From contig JAAFIV010000032.1 in NCBI GenBank assembly GCA_013298775.1, positions 1-50,006 on the forward strand: a stretch of 50,006 nt of DNA, read 5' to 3'. Positions 34,191 through 42,263 of the stretch are shown here, piece after piece (position 1 is the stretch's first letter; each line of letters starts with the position of its first letter). The stretch comes from Ignavibacteria bacterium (GTDB taxonomy: Bacteria; Bacteroidota; Ignavibacteria; Kapaibacteriales; UBA4661). Below the pieces are notes generated by a model. It did not search any database. It was not told the origin of the DNA and saw nothing but the letters and a program-made list of their open reading frames with translations. A program made the position numbers and the translations under genes.

Positions 34191-34901
34191 TTACCACACA
34201 ATTTCTTTTCTGTCTTGAAAAAATCTGCCCGTGAGAGAGTGAGCCGCCTCCACCGCAAGCCAGAGAGCCGTATCTGCGCCTTGTTGGATGCTTCGTGGTG
34301 CGCCCCTGCCTCCCATGTCGGTTTGTACCCATCCGGGACACATTGCATTGACGGAAACACCCTGAGATGCGAGCGCGGATGCGAGTTGGAGGGTGATTGC
34401 ATTCATCGTGGTTTTTGAAATACAGTAGGCAGGGGCAAAATCGCTGATGCCGCGTGAAATCTGCCCGCCAGAGCTAGAAACATTGATGATGCGCCCACCG
34501 CGCTGCATGAGCGGCACGAATGTTTGCGTTACCAAAAGTGCGCCAATGGCATTCGTCTGGAGAGTAGCATTGATAAGGCTTTCAGGGGTTTGCAACATAC
34601 TTTGCGAATGGTCGAGCAGGATTCCAGCATTATTCACAAGCACATCCAAGCGATTTGTTTTTTTTGCAACAAGTCGGAACGCCTCACGAATACTTGCGCT
34701 ATCAGCAACATCCATTGGCAAAAATGTACACAGAAATTTTTCGCGTGCAAGCTGTGATGCAGCTTCAGAGCCAGAATGCGGGTTGCGAGCGGCAAGAAAA
34801 ACATGAAAACCTCGCGCGCATAGTCCCCGTGCGATTTCCAAGCCAATTCCCTTATTCGCGCCTGTTACCAGTGCTGTTTTGTTTTGTGATACAGTTTCCA
34901 T
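34191..34901 (-). CDS. Short-chain dehydrogenase/reductase (SDR family)
   Basis: A 236-residue classical SDR. The NAD(P)-binding TGANKGIGLEIA is at the N-terminus, NNAG follows, and the active-site pair is YCISK (YxxxK) after a conserved serine (INVSSSGG). CPGWVQTDMGG matches the plant carbonyl-reductase-like group. The preceding RNPH and the basic residue after the first helix suggest NADPH, but this is uncertain. The substrate is unknown. Convergent with the barrel gene; upstream lies the repeat cluster at 35070-35428. Confidence 0.92.
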   Translation of the reverse strand: METVSQNKTALVTGANKGIGLEIARGLCARGFHVFLAARNPHSGSEAASQLAREKFLCTFLPMDVADSASIREAFRLVAKKTNRLDVLVNNAGILLDHSQSMLQTPESLINATLQTNAIGALLVTQTFVPLMQRGGRIINVSSSGGQISRGISDFAPAYCISKTTMNAITLQLASALASQGVSVNAMCPGWVQTDMGGRGAPRSIQQGADTALWLAVEAAHSLTGRFFQDRKEIVW

Positions 34902-35069
34902 ACATGCTTGAATTCAAAAGCACATTTGTCAAAAAGCGTGTTGTTATGCGTCTTGCAGAGATTGTTTGCTCAGTATTGGGGCGATGTTTAATATCGGATT
35001 CTTACATTATGCAGTGATAATAAATACATGATTCTTACATTATGCAATGATACTACACAATGTGAGAAA

Positions 35070-35155
35070 GGAACGCGGATGTGAGGACGAAGAGGATGGT
35101 GAGGACGGCAAAAAGTCCTCAATATCCTGAGAGTCTGGGACTTCATCCGCGTTCC
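35070..35155. repeat. Family D palindromic repeat, copy 2
   Basis: Same outer arms as copy 1: GGAACGCGGAT at 35070-35080 and ATCCGCGTTCC at 35145-35155. Interior again has GAGGA units and GTCCTCAATATCCTGAGAG. It is about 20 bases shorter than copy 1. Confidence 0.85.
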
Positions 35156-35164
35156 AATAATCAT

Positions 35165-35428
35165 TAGACATTAGACTTTATTCCGAATAGACTTTTTTAC
35201 TAAACAAGGCAGCATGCTGCCTTGCTCCAAAACTCTAAAAACCTTATTCGAGATAAACTCTATTATACAGATTAGCTGTTTTTGCTCTTCAAATAGTGGC
35301 TTGAGACTTCTTGTCTGTGAGCATTGGTACGGGGTTCAGGCGACAAACACAGACAAGAAGTCTCAAGCCACTGAAGCCAGTATTTACGCCATTCCCAGCC
35401 CTTCAGAGCTTAATCTGTATAATGTCTA
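35165..35428. mobile_element. Element with 18-bp ends and family B hairpin core, interrupted by a family C element
   Basis: The right end TAATCTGTATAATGTCTA (35411-35428) is intact. The left end is split: TAGACATTA at 35165-35173 and TACAGATTA at 35266-35274, with a second ATTA at 35262-35265. Deleting 35174-35265 restores TAGACATTATACAGATTA, the exact complement of the right end. The B hairpin is at 35295-35372 (GGCTTGAGACTTCTTG against CAAGAAGTCTCAAGCC). It is in the opposite orientation to the copy at 38669-38838. Confidence 0.85.
35174..35261. mobile_element. Family C element nested in the preceding element, with ATTA target duplication
   Basis: An 88-bp insert between ATTA (35170-35173) and ATTA (35262-35265). 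Ends are imperfect inverted repeats: GACTTTATTCCGAATAG at the left, and CTTATTCGAGATAAACTCT at the right. The centre is a perfect 20-bp palindrome CAAGGCAGCATGCTGCCTTG (35205-35224), shared with 49697-49720. Confidence 0.85.
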
Positions 35429-35452
35429 TTACGTATTTCAAGAATCACGTAT

Positions 35453-36367
35453 TTAACTGTCTTCCTGATTCATCATCTCCACAATAGCCGTACTGATTTC
35501 TTGCAATGCTGCTACTTCCCAATCGTTATCGCGCTTGGTGTAGGCAAAAACGAGATTGCGAATCATGCGGAGTAAAATTGCAATGTTCGAGACACGACCC
35601 AGCATGCTGGCTTCGTAGGTAAAACCTGCTCCCTGAATAAAGCGTTTGCAATCATCTCGCGAAAGAAACGCGCCTTTATTGAAGGTATCAATAAAAATAT
35701 CCAACTCTGGATGATAAACGATAAAATGCGCCGGCATTCCCACACCTTGCAAACTTACACCCGTGCGCTCGGCAACAAGCAAATACACGGCGCAGAGCGA
35801 AATTGGAATGCCGCGTTTTCCTTGCAATAGTGTAAAAAGGTAGGAATTATCGGGGTCGTGGTATTCCTTGTCTTCCGCTCCGTAGAAGGCTTCTTCTTCA
35901 AAAAATGCTTGATTGATACTGAGCAGCAAATTTAACTCATTGTGAACCGATGACTTCATGAAGAGCGCGTGAATCCTGAGCGCGATTGTATCAAGTTGCT
36001 GTTTAATAATTTCTGGTGCTGTTTCTGGATAGCCAAAACGCGAAAGAAGAATAACGGCTTTCTCAAGGTCAATATCTTCGCCTGTATCACCAGATTCTTT
36101 CACCATTTCCAACAATTCCAACAGTGCATCTTGTTGAAAACTTTGAATAACCAGCACCAATGAATGCAGAATATGTTCGTCTTCGGTTGTTTTCCCCGCC
36201 TCCCAAATGCTCCGCAAACAAGGGACAATGCCGCCTCCATAGCTTTTTAATTTTTGACGCACAGCGCGGCACACCGTTTCATCGGTATCATCCAAAAGGC
36301 TGATGAGTGCTTGAAATTCAGCCAATGGAACGTGTGGAGGGAGTATATCAAGAAAGGGAGTATTCAT
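35453..36367 (-). CDS. SirB1 / transglutaminase-like family protein
   Basis: A 304-residue protein. The C-terminal half has the SirB1 signature: LLQGKRGIPISLCAVYLLVAERTG, GVGMPAHFIVYH and DIFIDTFNKGAFLSRDDC. The cysteine in ISLC and the histidine in PAHF are possible relics of a transglutaminase-type active site; most relatives read PGHF. The N-terminal ~130 residues form helical repeats (HEAT-like) with LISLLDDTDETVCRAVRQKL. The start at 36367 (MNTPFLDILPPH) is preferred. The family's role is not established; some relatives sit near tRNA or rRNA modification genes, which is not the case here. Confidence 0.85.
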   Translation of the reverse strand: MNTPFLDILPPHVPLAEFQALISLLDDTDETVCRAVRQKLKSYGGGIVPCLRSIWEAGKTTEDEHILHSLVLVIQSFQQDALLELLEMVKESGDTGEDIDLEKAVILLSRFGYPETAPEIIKQQLDTIALRIHALFMKSSVHNELNLLLSINQAFFEEEAFYGAEDKEYHDPDNSYLFTLLQGKRGIPISLCAVYLLVAERTGVSLQGVGMPAHFIVYHPELDIFIDTFNKGAFLSRDDCKRFIQGAGFTYEASMLGRVSNIAILLRMIRNLVFAYTKRDNDWEVAALQEISTAIVEMMNQEDS

Positions 36368-36485
36368 GCGGAGTGTAGGGCGAAATTTGACTGCAAATGA
36401 AGGACACATTCACAAAAAGATGGCACATAAGCATATTCACAATGGAAACAGCCGCGATAAACAATCGCCGCAGCAGCGATATTGC

Positions 36486-37478
36486 CTACTCTTGCTGCCA
36501 AACAAAAGCAATGCGCTTCTCGTCGGGGCTAAGAACGATGCGCTTGATAGAGCCTTCGGGTAAAACAGTAGAAAAATCTGCAATCTCGCGCCACGCGCTA
36601 TCCTTGCGTGCGTGCCGAGCGTAGATTTTACGCCCTTTTCCCCAGAGAACCGTACCATTTTGCGTCCAAGTATAATCTTCTGTTCCAGCAGGAAGCGAGA
36701 AAATCTGGCTCACAATGCGATTCTTGAGATTCACGCGCTTCAGTGTCCACAAAGAATCATTGGTTCGATGAACGTAGCTGAAGGCAGTTTGCGAGAGCGA
36801 AATACTCGAGGGAATACGCCGAAAGCAGCGTCCACACTTGGTTTCAATGGTGTCCAAACGTGGCAGAGAATCTTCTATTTGTGCTAATTGTACGCTCGGT
36901 GCTTCGTTGCGTTTTGGAGAAATGATAAACAACGCAAGGTTTGATGCGCCCACCCACGCATAATACCCAATGCGCGGCACACTCGGCAACACCAAACGAG
37001 GATTCACGCCTTTGGCATCGAATCGCCACAAACGCTGCGTAGAATCTTGCTCTACACGCACCACTGAAACGCTTTGCCCGTCGTCAGGGGTAATCATCGG
37101 TGAAAACTCGCTTTCGGACGTGTTCGTAAACTGAGTAATGCTAGAATCCTTGACGAAATACTTGTAAATATCGTGCTGTTTCGTTGGATTGTTTTCCCCG
37201 CGAATGGAAGAAAAAAGCACCGCACGATTATCGGTTGTAAACCAAGGCTGATTGTCGTATCCCGCATGGCGACTGATGTTCACGGGAGGAGCAAAACTAA
37301 ATTTACCACTACTCTTTTTCACATCGGCAAGGTAAATTTCCGTTTCTTTAATCGCATCCTGCGCTCGCAAGAGCGTAGGAACGTGTGCGAGAATCAGACA
37401 ACTACAAAACAACGAAGCACTCAAAAGCAGCATAAATGCTCGTTTGGAGAAGAAGAAAGGAGGAAAAATTGTAATCAT
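36486..37478 (-). CDS. Exported TolB-like (WD40/PD40) beta-propeller protein
   Basis: A 330-residue protein. The N-terminus has a hydrophobic signal (AFMLLLSASLFCSCLILAHV). Repeated blade motifs resemble PD40 repeats: PPVNISRHAGYDNQPWFTTD, SESEFSPMITPDDGQSVSVV and SIKRIVLSPDEKRIAFVWQQ. Such propellers scaffold protein contacts in the periplasm. The first ATG (37478) is used; ATG at 37436 would shorten the leader. No Tol-Pal genes are near. The function is unknown. Confidence 0.8.
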   Translation of the reverse strand: MITIFPPFFFSKRAFMLLLSASLFCSCLILAHVPTLLRAQDAIKETEIYLADVKKSSGKFSFAPPVNISRHAGYDNQPWFTTDNRAVLFSSIRGENNPTKQHDIYKYFVKDSSITQFTNTSESEFSPMITPDDGQSVSVVRVEQDSTQRLWRFDAKGVNPRLVLPSVPRIGYYAWVGASNLALFIISPKRNEAPSVQLAQIEDSLPRLDTIETKCGRCFRRIPSSISLSQTAFSYVHRTNDSLWTLKRVNLKNRIVSQIFSLPAGTEDYTWTQNGTVLWGKGRKIYARHARKDSAWREIADFSTVLPEGSIKRIVLSPDEKRIAFVWQQE

Positions 37479-37600
37479 AATATTGTGGAAATATGTTCTG
37501 CTTTCAAAAGGAGCAGAAAAAACTCTCTCGGTGTTTTCACCCCAAACGCCTGAATCTATGCGACTGCCGTTCTTTGTTTATTCGAGAGAGGAATTGTTCT

Positions 37601-37782
37601 TGGACATTAGACGAATTAGTCGTTTTGATGGTGCAAGCAGCTTGAAAGCCGCATACAATCTCAATGGTAGCGCAGACACTCTTGTCTGCGCCGTATTGCC
37701 GTCAAAGCGGCATGAATACTGATGCAGACAAGAGTGCCTGCACTACCGAAGCCCGCAGGACGCTTAATCTGCATAATGTCTA
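37601..37782. mobile_element. Diverged 182-bp element with family A-type core, overlapping the NRDE gene end
   Basis: Right end TAATCTGCATAATGTCTA (37765-37782) differs by one base from the ends at 35411 and 38821. The left end GACATTAGACGAATTA (37603-37618) is more diverged. The core is a palindrome at 37666-37747 (GGTAGCGCAGACACTCTTGT against ACAAGAGTGCCTGCACTACC). The right end is translated as the last codons and stop of the NRDE gene. Confidence 0.7.
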
Positions 37783-38624
37783 TTGGATGCAAACTCAAAG
37801 TGAAAATACTGCTCTTTTGGTGTAAATGCAGCATTATTTTTTCCATCAGGCGACAAATACAAATATTCCCTAAAATGTACCTTGTTTGCGCGGTCAATGA
37901 GGAGAATACTCGTGCAGCGCGTCCCGTATTTTTTATCAGGCGTTTCAATAAACATTGATGACAGAACCCGCTCCCACTCAAGGCTTACGCCTGTTTTCGG
38001 TAATTGTTCATCCGTCGGCTTTACGCCGTCGCGCATCATGGCGAGCAGCGCGTGGCTGAGTTGTTCTGGCGTGTGTGCCTGCTCTGAAGACCGCTCCAAT
38101 GCTTGTTGTAAGAGTTCTTTCCCACGCTCCAACTTATACCAAGGCGTATCCAAGAGAGCATTGCTCACACCATGAATGCCTGATGGAATCTTGTGTATAG
38201 AGCGATTATAGGTTTCGGACGTGTAATTAGAATACCAAAAAAGGTCGGCAGCACCGGCAGCAAAATCGCCCCAAAGAATGTTAAAACCGTTGTAGAGTGT
38301 GCCTTTGCGTTCCAGAAGTGCCGCAAAATCAGACATTGGTGCTTCGGGATGCGTCAGGAATTTATGCGTTAGTTCGCCGCGAGAAGGAGCGTCGGGATTG
38401 ATATTGGCAATATCGCGGAAATTGGTGAGCGCAGTAAAACGCCCTTCTCGCGTGATTCCAAGCCATGTTCCACCAGCTTCCAAATCTAATCCGCCAAGGA
38501 CATTGGGGTAATAATGCCAGAAGTGGGCTTCGTGCGAAGGGCGAGCAGTAAATTCATCCCGATTTGCTGCCAAGACGAGTTTATATGCGGGATGCGCGTC
38601 GAGAGCGAAAAGGATTAAACACAT
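37764..38624 (-). CDS. NRDE (TANGO2-like) family protein
   Basis: A 286-residue protein with the family hallmark LAANRDEF (NRDE) near residue 20, preceded by MCLILFALDAHPAYKL. The Cys at position 2 would be the N-terminal nucleophile if the protein matures like Ntn hydrolases. GGTWLGITREGRFTALTNFR and CTSILLID are also typical. ATG 38624 is chosen so that Cys2 follows Met1. TANGO2-type proteins have been linked to heme handling; bacterial roles are unclear. The last codons (NRHYAD and stop) are supplied by the end of the adjacent repeat element. Confidence 0.9.
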   Translation of the reverse strand: MCLILFALDAHPAYKLVLAANRDEFTARPSHEAHFWHYYPNVLGGLDLEAGGTWLGITREGRFTALTNFRDIANINPDAPSRGELTHKFLTHPEAPMSDFAALLERKGTLYNGFNILWGDFAAGAADLFWYSNYTSETYNRSIHKIPSGIHGVSNALLDTPWYKLERGKELLQQALERSSEQAHTPEQLSHALLAMMRDGVKPTDEQLPKTGVSLEWERVLSSMFIETPDKKYGTRCTSILLIDRANKVHFREYLYLSPDGKNNAAFTPKEQYFHFEFASNRHYAD

Positions 38625-38668
38625 TGGCGAATGGACAAAAAAACAAAACAATGCGAGAGAGTTTCAAT

Positions 38669-38838
38669 TAGACATTATACAGATTAAGCTCTGAGAGACT
38701 GGAAATGGCATAAATACTGGCTTCAGTGGCTTGAGACTTCTTGTCTGTGTTTGCCGCCTGAAACCCCCACCAACACTCACAGACAAGAAGTCTCAAGCCA
38801 CTATTGAAGAACAAAATCACTAATCTGTATAATGTCTA
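38669..38838. mobile_element. 170-bp element with perfect 18-bp terminal inverted repeats and family B core
   Basis: TAGACATTATACAGATTA (38669-38686) and its perfect complement (38821-38838). The core hairpin is at 38725-38802, with arms GGCTTGAGACTTCTTG and CAAGAAGTCTCAAGCC. The ends start with TA and no longer flanking duplication is visible, compatible with TA-target insertion. The right end abuts the stop codon of the FtsB/L-like gene. Confidence 0.85.
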
Positions 38839-39201
38839 TTACTCCGAGCGGGGCGCGGTACGCTCTGGAATGCGCTCTGGTGCTGCTGTTGCGGGAATCA
38901 AACCCAAACGTGCTTTGGCAACACTGGTGATGCGCTCTGGCGATTGCAAACGAATAATTTCAGAGCGATACAGCTCGTTTTGGTGCGTGAGGCGTTGGTG
39001 TTCTTTTTTCATTTTATCAATGTCTTCCGTGATTTTTCCAACGCGCAAAACATTGTTCACAAACACCACAATAAACACCGCGCTTGCCGCCAGAATGCCG
39101 AAAATAAGCCATCTGCGGGGCAGTAAGCGTTGCCCGACGCTTGTCTGTCCGAGCGGCGTAGTAGGTTGCTGTTGAGGGGGATTGGACGAACGTGTTGCCA
39201 T
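38839..39201 (-). CDS. FtsB/FtsL/DivIC-like septum formation protein
   Basis: A 120-residue bitopic membrane protein. A Pro/Gln-rich cytoplasmic N-terminus is followed by a membrane segment (WLIFGILAASAVFIVVFVNNV, about 31-51), a coiled coil (DIDKMKKEHQRLTHQNELYRSEIIRL), and SPERITSVAKARLGLIP, the usual FtsL/FtsB membrane-distal motif. Such proteins bridge FtsQ and FtsW/FtsI in the divisome. It begins 5 bases after the rseP stop, so it is co-transcribed with it. Its stop codon TAA is directly followed by the end of the 38669 element. FtsL versus FtsB cannot be told apart by eye. Confidence 0.85.
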   Translation of the reverse strand: MATRSSNPPQQQPTTPLGQTSVGQRLLPRRWLIFGILAASAVFIVVFVNNVLRVGKITEDIDKMKKEHQRLTHQNELYRSEIIRLQSPERITSVAKARLGLIPATAAPERIPERTAPRSE

Positions 39202-39206
39202 TATCG

Positions 39207-40583
39207 TTACCGCGTCAAATCGTTGTAAAACACAAACGCCATAAAGCCTAGAAGCAGCACAATTCCTGCTTGCTGAACGCCCATTTTAATTTTTACGGGA
39301 ATTTCGCGGCGAATAATGGTTTCAATCAAAATAAAGAGAATATGCCCGCCGTCGAGCGCGGGAAAGGGGAGAATGTTCATAACGGCAAGAATCACCGAGA
39401 GAATACCCATGAAGCGCAGAAGCGAGGTCAAACCTAAGTCGGCGGACTGTTTGCTCATTTTTGCAATTTGAATCGGACCACCCACAGACTGCTTAAATGG
39501 CACTTTCCCCTTGAAAAGCTGCGTCATTGCGCCGATGTACATTTGCAAGGTGCCGACCATTTCTTGCGTTCCGACGCGGAAGGACTCGAAAAAGCCATAG
39601 CGTTCTTTTTGCAACGCGCCATTGTACACGCCGCCAATCTGTACGCCAATACGACCATCCACGTCAGGCGTAATCAAGCCCGACATCCGCGCTGTACCGC
39701 GTTTCCACTCAATGGTCATTTCCTTGCCTTTGTTGCCTTTTATCTGCTCGACAAACTGCGCGGTGGAAGCAATCGCAACGCCATTCAACGATGTAACGGT
39801 GTCGCCCGAGAGCAAGCCCAGTTTTCCTGCGGGTTTCAGGGTTTCTACGCCAGAAATCATTACGGATGTTCCGAGCGGCGAAAGTCCTATGGGTTGCTGT
39901 GCAGAGATAGCATCGGCGAGGGTTTTGCCAGAAATGCGCAGGGGAAATTGCGAAGAATTGCGCTCAATCGTAACGATGCGGTCGTCGCCTAATTCCTTTG
40001 TGAGCAGTGCCATTGCGCTGAACCACGAGTCAGGTTTTTCGCCATTGACGGCAATAATTTTATCGCCCGCTTTGAAACCAACCGCTTCGCCAAGCGTGTT
40101 TTTCTCGACGTGCGCAATCGTGGTTGTTTCCACGACGGTTTTCCCTTCAAACATTGCAATCCCAGTAAATATGCCGATTGCAAGGAGAATGTTCATAATC
40201 ACGCCCGCCGCCATCACAAAAATTTTCTGCGCGGCATTTTTCGAGCGGAACTCGTAGGATTTGGGTTCGCTTTCCAAAAACTCTGTATCCATGCTTTCAT
40301 CAATCATGCCAGAGATTTTTACGTAGCCGCCAATGGGCAACATAGCAATTCGATAATCCGTGAAGCCCGCATCAACAGCGCGTTGCTCGTCTTCTTCGGG
40401 AAGCGAGCCGAAGGTAAATCCCGTAATTTTGTTAAAGCCCAAAACGCGATTGCCCATACCGACGGCAAAGGTTTCGGCTCGCATCCCCGTAAGGCGTGCA
40501 GCAAGGAAGTGTCCCAGTTCGTGGACAGTAACGAGTACGCCTAAAACGACGATGAAAATGAGAATTGTTGAGAGAAGTTCCAT
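39207..40583 (-). CDS. rseP: RIP-type zinc metalloprotease RseP
   Basis: A site-2 intramembrane protease of 458 residues that cleaves membrane-anchored anti-sigma factors or signal peptide remnants. HELGH lies in the first membrane helix (H21-H25), two PDZ-like domains follow (LGEAVGFKAGDKIIAVNGEKP and GKLGLLSGDTVTSLNGVA), and the LDG motif is in PFPALDGGHILF near the C-terminus. ATG 40583 (MELLST) is chosen; the longer frame translates a family A repeat. It follows dxr, from which a family A hairpin separates it, and precedes the FtsB/L-like gene. Confidence 0.95.
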   Translation of the reverse strand: MELLSTILIFIVVLGVLVTVHELGHFLAARLTGMRAETFAVGMGNRVLGFNKITGFTFGSLPEEDEQRAVDAGFTDYRIAMLPIGGYVKISGMIDESMDTEFLESEPKSYEFRSKNAAQKIFVMAAGVIMNILLAIGIFTGIAMFEGKTVVETTTIAHVEKNTLGEAVGFKAGDKIIAVNGEKPDSWFSAMALLTKELGDDRIVTIERNSSQFPLRISGKTLADAISAQQPIGLSPLGTSVMISGVETLKPAGKLGLLSGDTVTSLNGVAIASTAQFVEQIKGNKGKEMTIEWKRGTARMSGLITPDVDGRIGVQIGGVYNGALQKERYGFFESFRVGTQEMVGTLQMYIGAMTQLFKGKVPFKQSVGGPIQIAKMSKQSADLGLTSLLRFMGILSVILAVMNILPFPALDGGHILFILIETIIRREIPVKIKMGVQQAGIVLLLGFMAFVFYNDLTR

Positions 40584-40639
40584 GATGTGAAGAAGAAAAA
40601 ACGAAGGAATAATAAAAAATGTGCGCAATAAAAATTCAC

Positions 40640-40718
40640 AGTGGCACAGACATTCCTGTCTGTGTTTCCCACTCAAACATTACACCAATACTCACAGACA
40701 AGAATGTCTGTGCCACTA
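40640..40718. repeat. Family A palindromic repeat between dxr and rseP
   Basis: Arms GTGGCACAGACATTCCTGTC (40641-40660) and GACAAGAATGTCTGTGCCAC (40698-40717); interior GTTTCCCACTCAAACATTAC. If dxr and rseP are one transcript, this hairpin is transcribed between them. Confidence 0.9.
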
Positions 40719-40770
40719 TTGGCTCTAGTATTGGCTCTAGTTTTTCAGCTCAAAATCAAAAAAAATCACT

Positions 40771-41985
40771 TCACACCACCACCGACTGCGCAAACGCATC
40801 CGCGAGCGAAATCGCCAAAGCGCGTGTTTCCTTGTCCACCGCTACAATGTCGTTCAGCGTTGGCGTGGCGATGAAGGGAATGCGCTCCAAGCACGTTTCA
40901 ATCATGCTTGGAATGCCCAGAAAGCCGATGATTCCTTGCAAAAACTTACTCACGGCAATTTCATTTGCGGCATTGACCACTGCTGGAGCCGTGCCGCCTT
41001 GCTTCATTGCCTCAAACGCCAAGCGGAGGCAGGGAAAGCGCGATAAATCGGGCGAAAAAAAGGAAAGATTCTGCAAAGCGCATATATCCATGCGTGTATC
41101 GTCGTTGGGGAAGCGGTGCGGTACGCTGAGGGCGTAGGAAATTGGAATTTTCATGTCCGGCAAGCCAAGCTGCGCTTTCACCGAACCGTCGCAAAATTGC
41201 ACCATTGAATGAATAATGCTTTGCGGATGCACCACGACTTCGATTTTCTCTGCTGGAACGCCAAAAAGCCAGTACGCCTCAATTACCTCAAAGCCTTTAT
41301 TCATCAGCGTTGCAGAGTCAATTGTAATTTTATTGCCCATTGACCAATTCGGATGCTTTAAGGCTTGCACAGGCGTAACGTCGTGCAATCGCTCCAGCGA
41401 CCACTCGCGGAAAGGTCCGCCAGAAGCGGTCAGAATCAGCTTTTCAATTTCACTGGCAAATTCACCGACCAAACATTGTTGAATCGCGCTATGTTCGCTA
41501 TCCACAGGAAGAATTTCCACGCCGTGCTTTGCCGCTTCGGGCATAATCACGCAGCCCGCGCTCACGAGCGTTTCCTTGTTTGCAAGGGCAATCGTGGTTT
41601 TCTTTTGGATAGCCGCATAATTCGGCAACACACCGCTAAATCCTACCAGTGCCGACATGATAATATCCGCACTATCGGCAGCGGCAGCACAAACACCTTC
41701 ATCGCCGCATAAAACCTCGCCTTTGAAGGCACTCACGCGCTTAAATTCTTTGTATGCTGTTTCGTCTGCCAATACCACGCCTTTGGGCTGGAAAATGTGT
41801 GCGTAACGGCGTAATTGCGCGTCCAAAAGGTCGTAGCGTGTATTCACGGTCAGCCAGCCGAGCGAGAATTCATCAGCTCTGCGGGCAATGACTTCCATTG
41901 TTTGTACGCCAATCGAACCCGTCGAGCCGAGAACCGTGATGGTGCGTGGTTGTGCAGTGCTTGTACCGTTTGTGGTGTGCGTCAT
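40771..41985 (-). CDS. dxr: 1-deoxy-D-xylulose 5-phosphate reductoisomerase
   Basis: Converts DXP to 2-C-methyl-D-erythritol 4-phosphate with NADPH, the committed step of the MEP isoprenoid pathway. Of 404 residues, the N-terminal NADPH-binding motif is VLGSTGSIGVQTMEVI, ALANKETLVSAG and PVDSEHSAIQQCL hold the substrate and metal sites, and EAYWLFG and ALSVPHRFPNDD are typical. The start MTHTTNGTSTAQPRTITVLG is used, leaving a short polar tail before the fold. dxr next to rseP is a conserved bacterial arrangement. Confidence 0.96.
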   Translation of the reverse strand: MTHTTNGTSTAQPRTITVLGSTGSIGVQTMEVIARRADEFSLGWLTVNTRYDLLDAQLRRYAHIFQPKGVVLADETAYKEFKRVSAFKGEVLCGDEGVCAAAADSADIIMSALVGFSGVLPNYAAIQKKTTIALANKETLVSAGCVIMPEAAKHGVEILPVDSEHSAIQQCLVGEFASEIEKLILTASGGPFREWSLERLHDVTPVQALKHPNWSMGNKITIDSATLMNKGFEVIEAYWLFGVPAEKIEVVVHPQSIIHSMVQFCDGSVKAQLGLPDMKIPISYALSVPHRFPNDDTRMDICALQNLSFFSPDLSRFPCLRLAFEAMKQGGTAPAVVNAANEIAVSKFLQGIIGFLGIPSMIETCLERIPFIATPTLNDIVAVDKETRALAISLADAFAQSVVV

Positions 41986-42095
41986 ACGTCGGAGCGAGTG
42001 TTTGTGGCGTTTATACGGAAAAATGCTTCTTGAATGTAATGCTAATGGAACTGCTCATGTTTTAGCATCAATAATGCGAATTAAAAGATAGTTTT

Positions 42096-42227
42096 TGACA
42101 CTGATTAAAATGATTGAACCGATAAAACTGATAACTGATTGAAGAATAATGATTTGAAAAGATTTCTTTTATATCATTTCACATCATGTATCTGTGAAAA
42201 TCATTTTTATCAGTTAAGTCAGTGTCA
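42096..42227. repeat. 132-bp imperfect inverted repeat between rng and dxr
   Basis: TGACACTGATTAAAATGATT (42096-42115) pairs with AATCATTTTTATCAGTTAAG and the final TCAGTGTCA (42219-42227), with bulges. The interior is AT-rich with further GATAAAACTGATAACTGATT-type repeats. Single copy in this window; no coding capacity. Confidence 0.65.
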
Positions 42228-42263
42228 TAAGAATCAACGACTTAGCATAATTTTTAATTGGCA

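Larger units (their letters stand above)
34902..35452. other. 550-base gene-free region made largely of mobile repeats
   Basis: Contains, in order, a family D palindrome (35070-35155), and a 264-bp composite (35165-35428) made of an element with a family B hairpin core interrupted by a family C element. The first 165 bases hold TGATTCTTACATTATGCA-like direct repeats near 35000 and 35030 and probably the SDR promoter. Confidence 0.7.
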
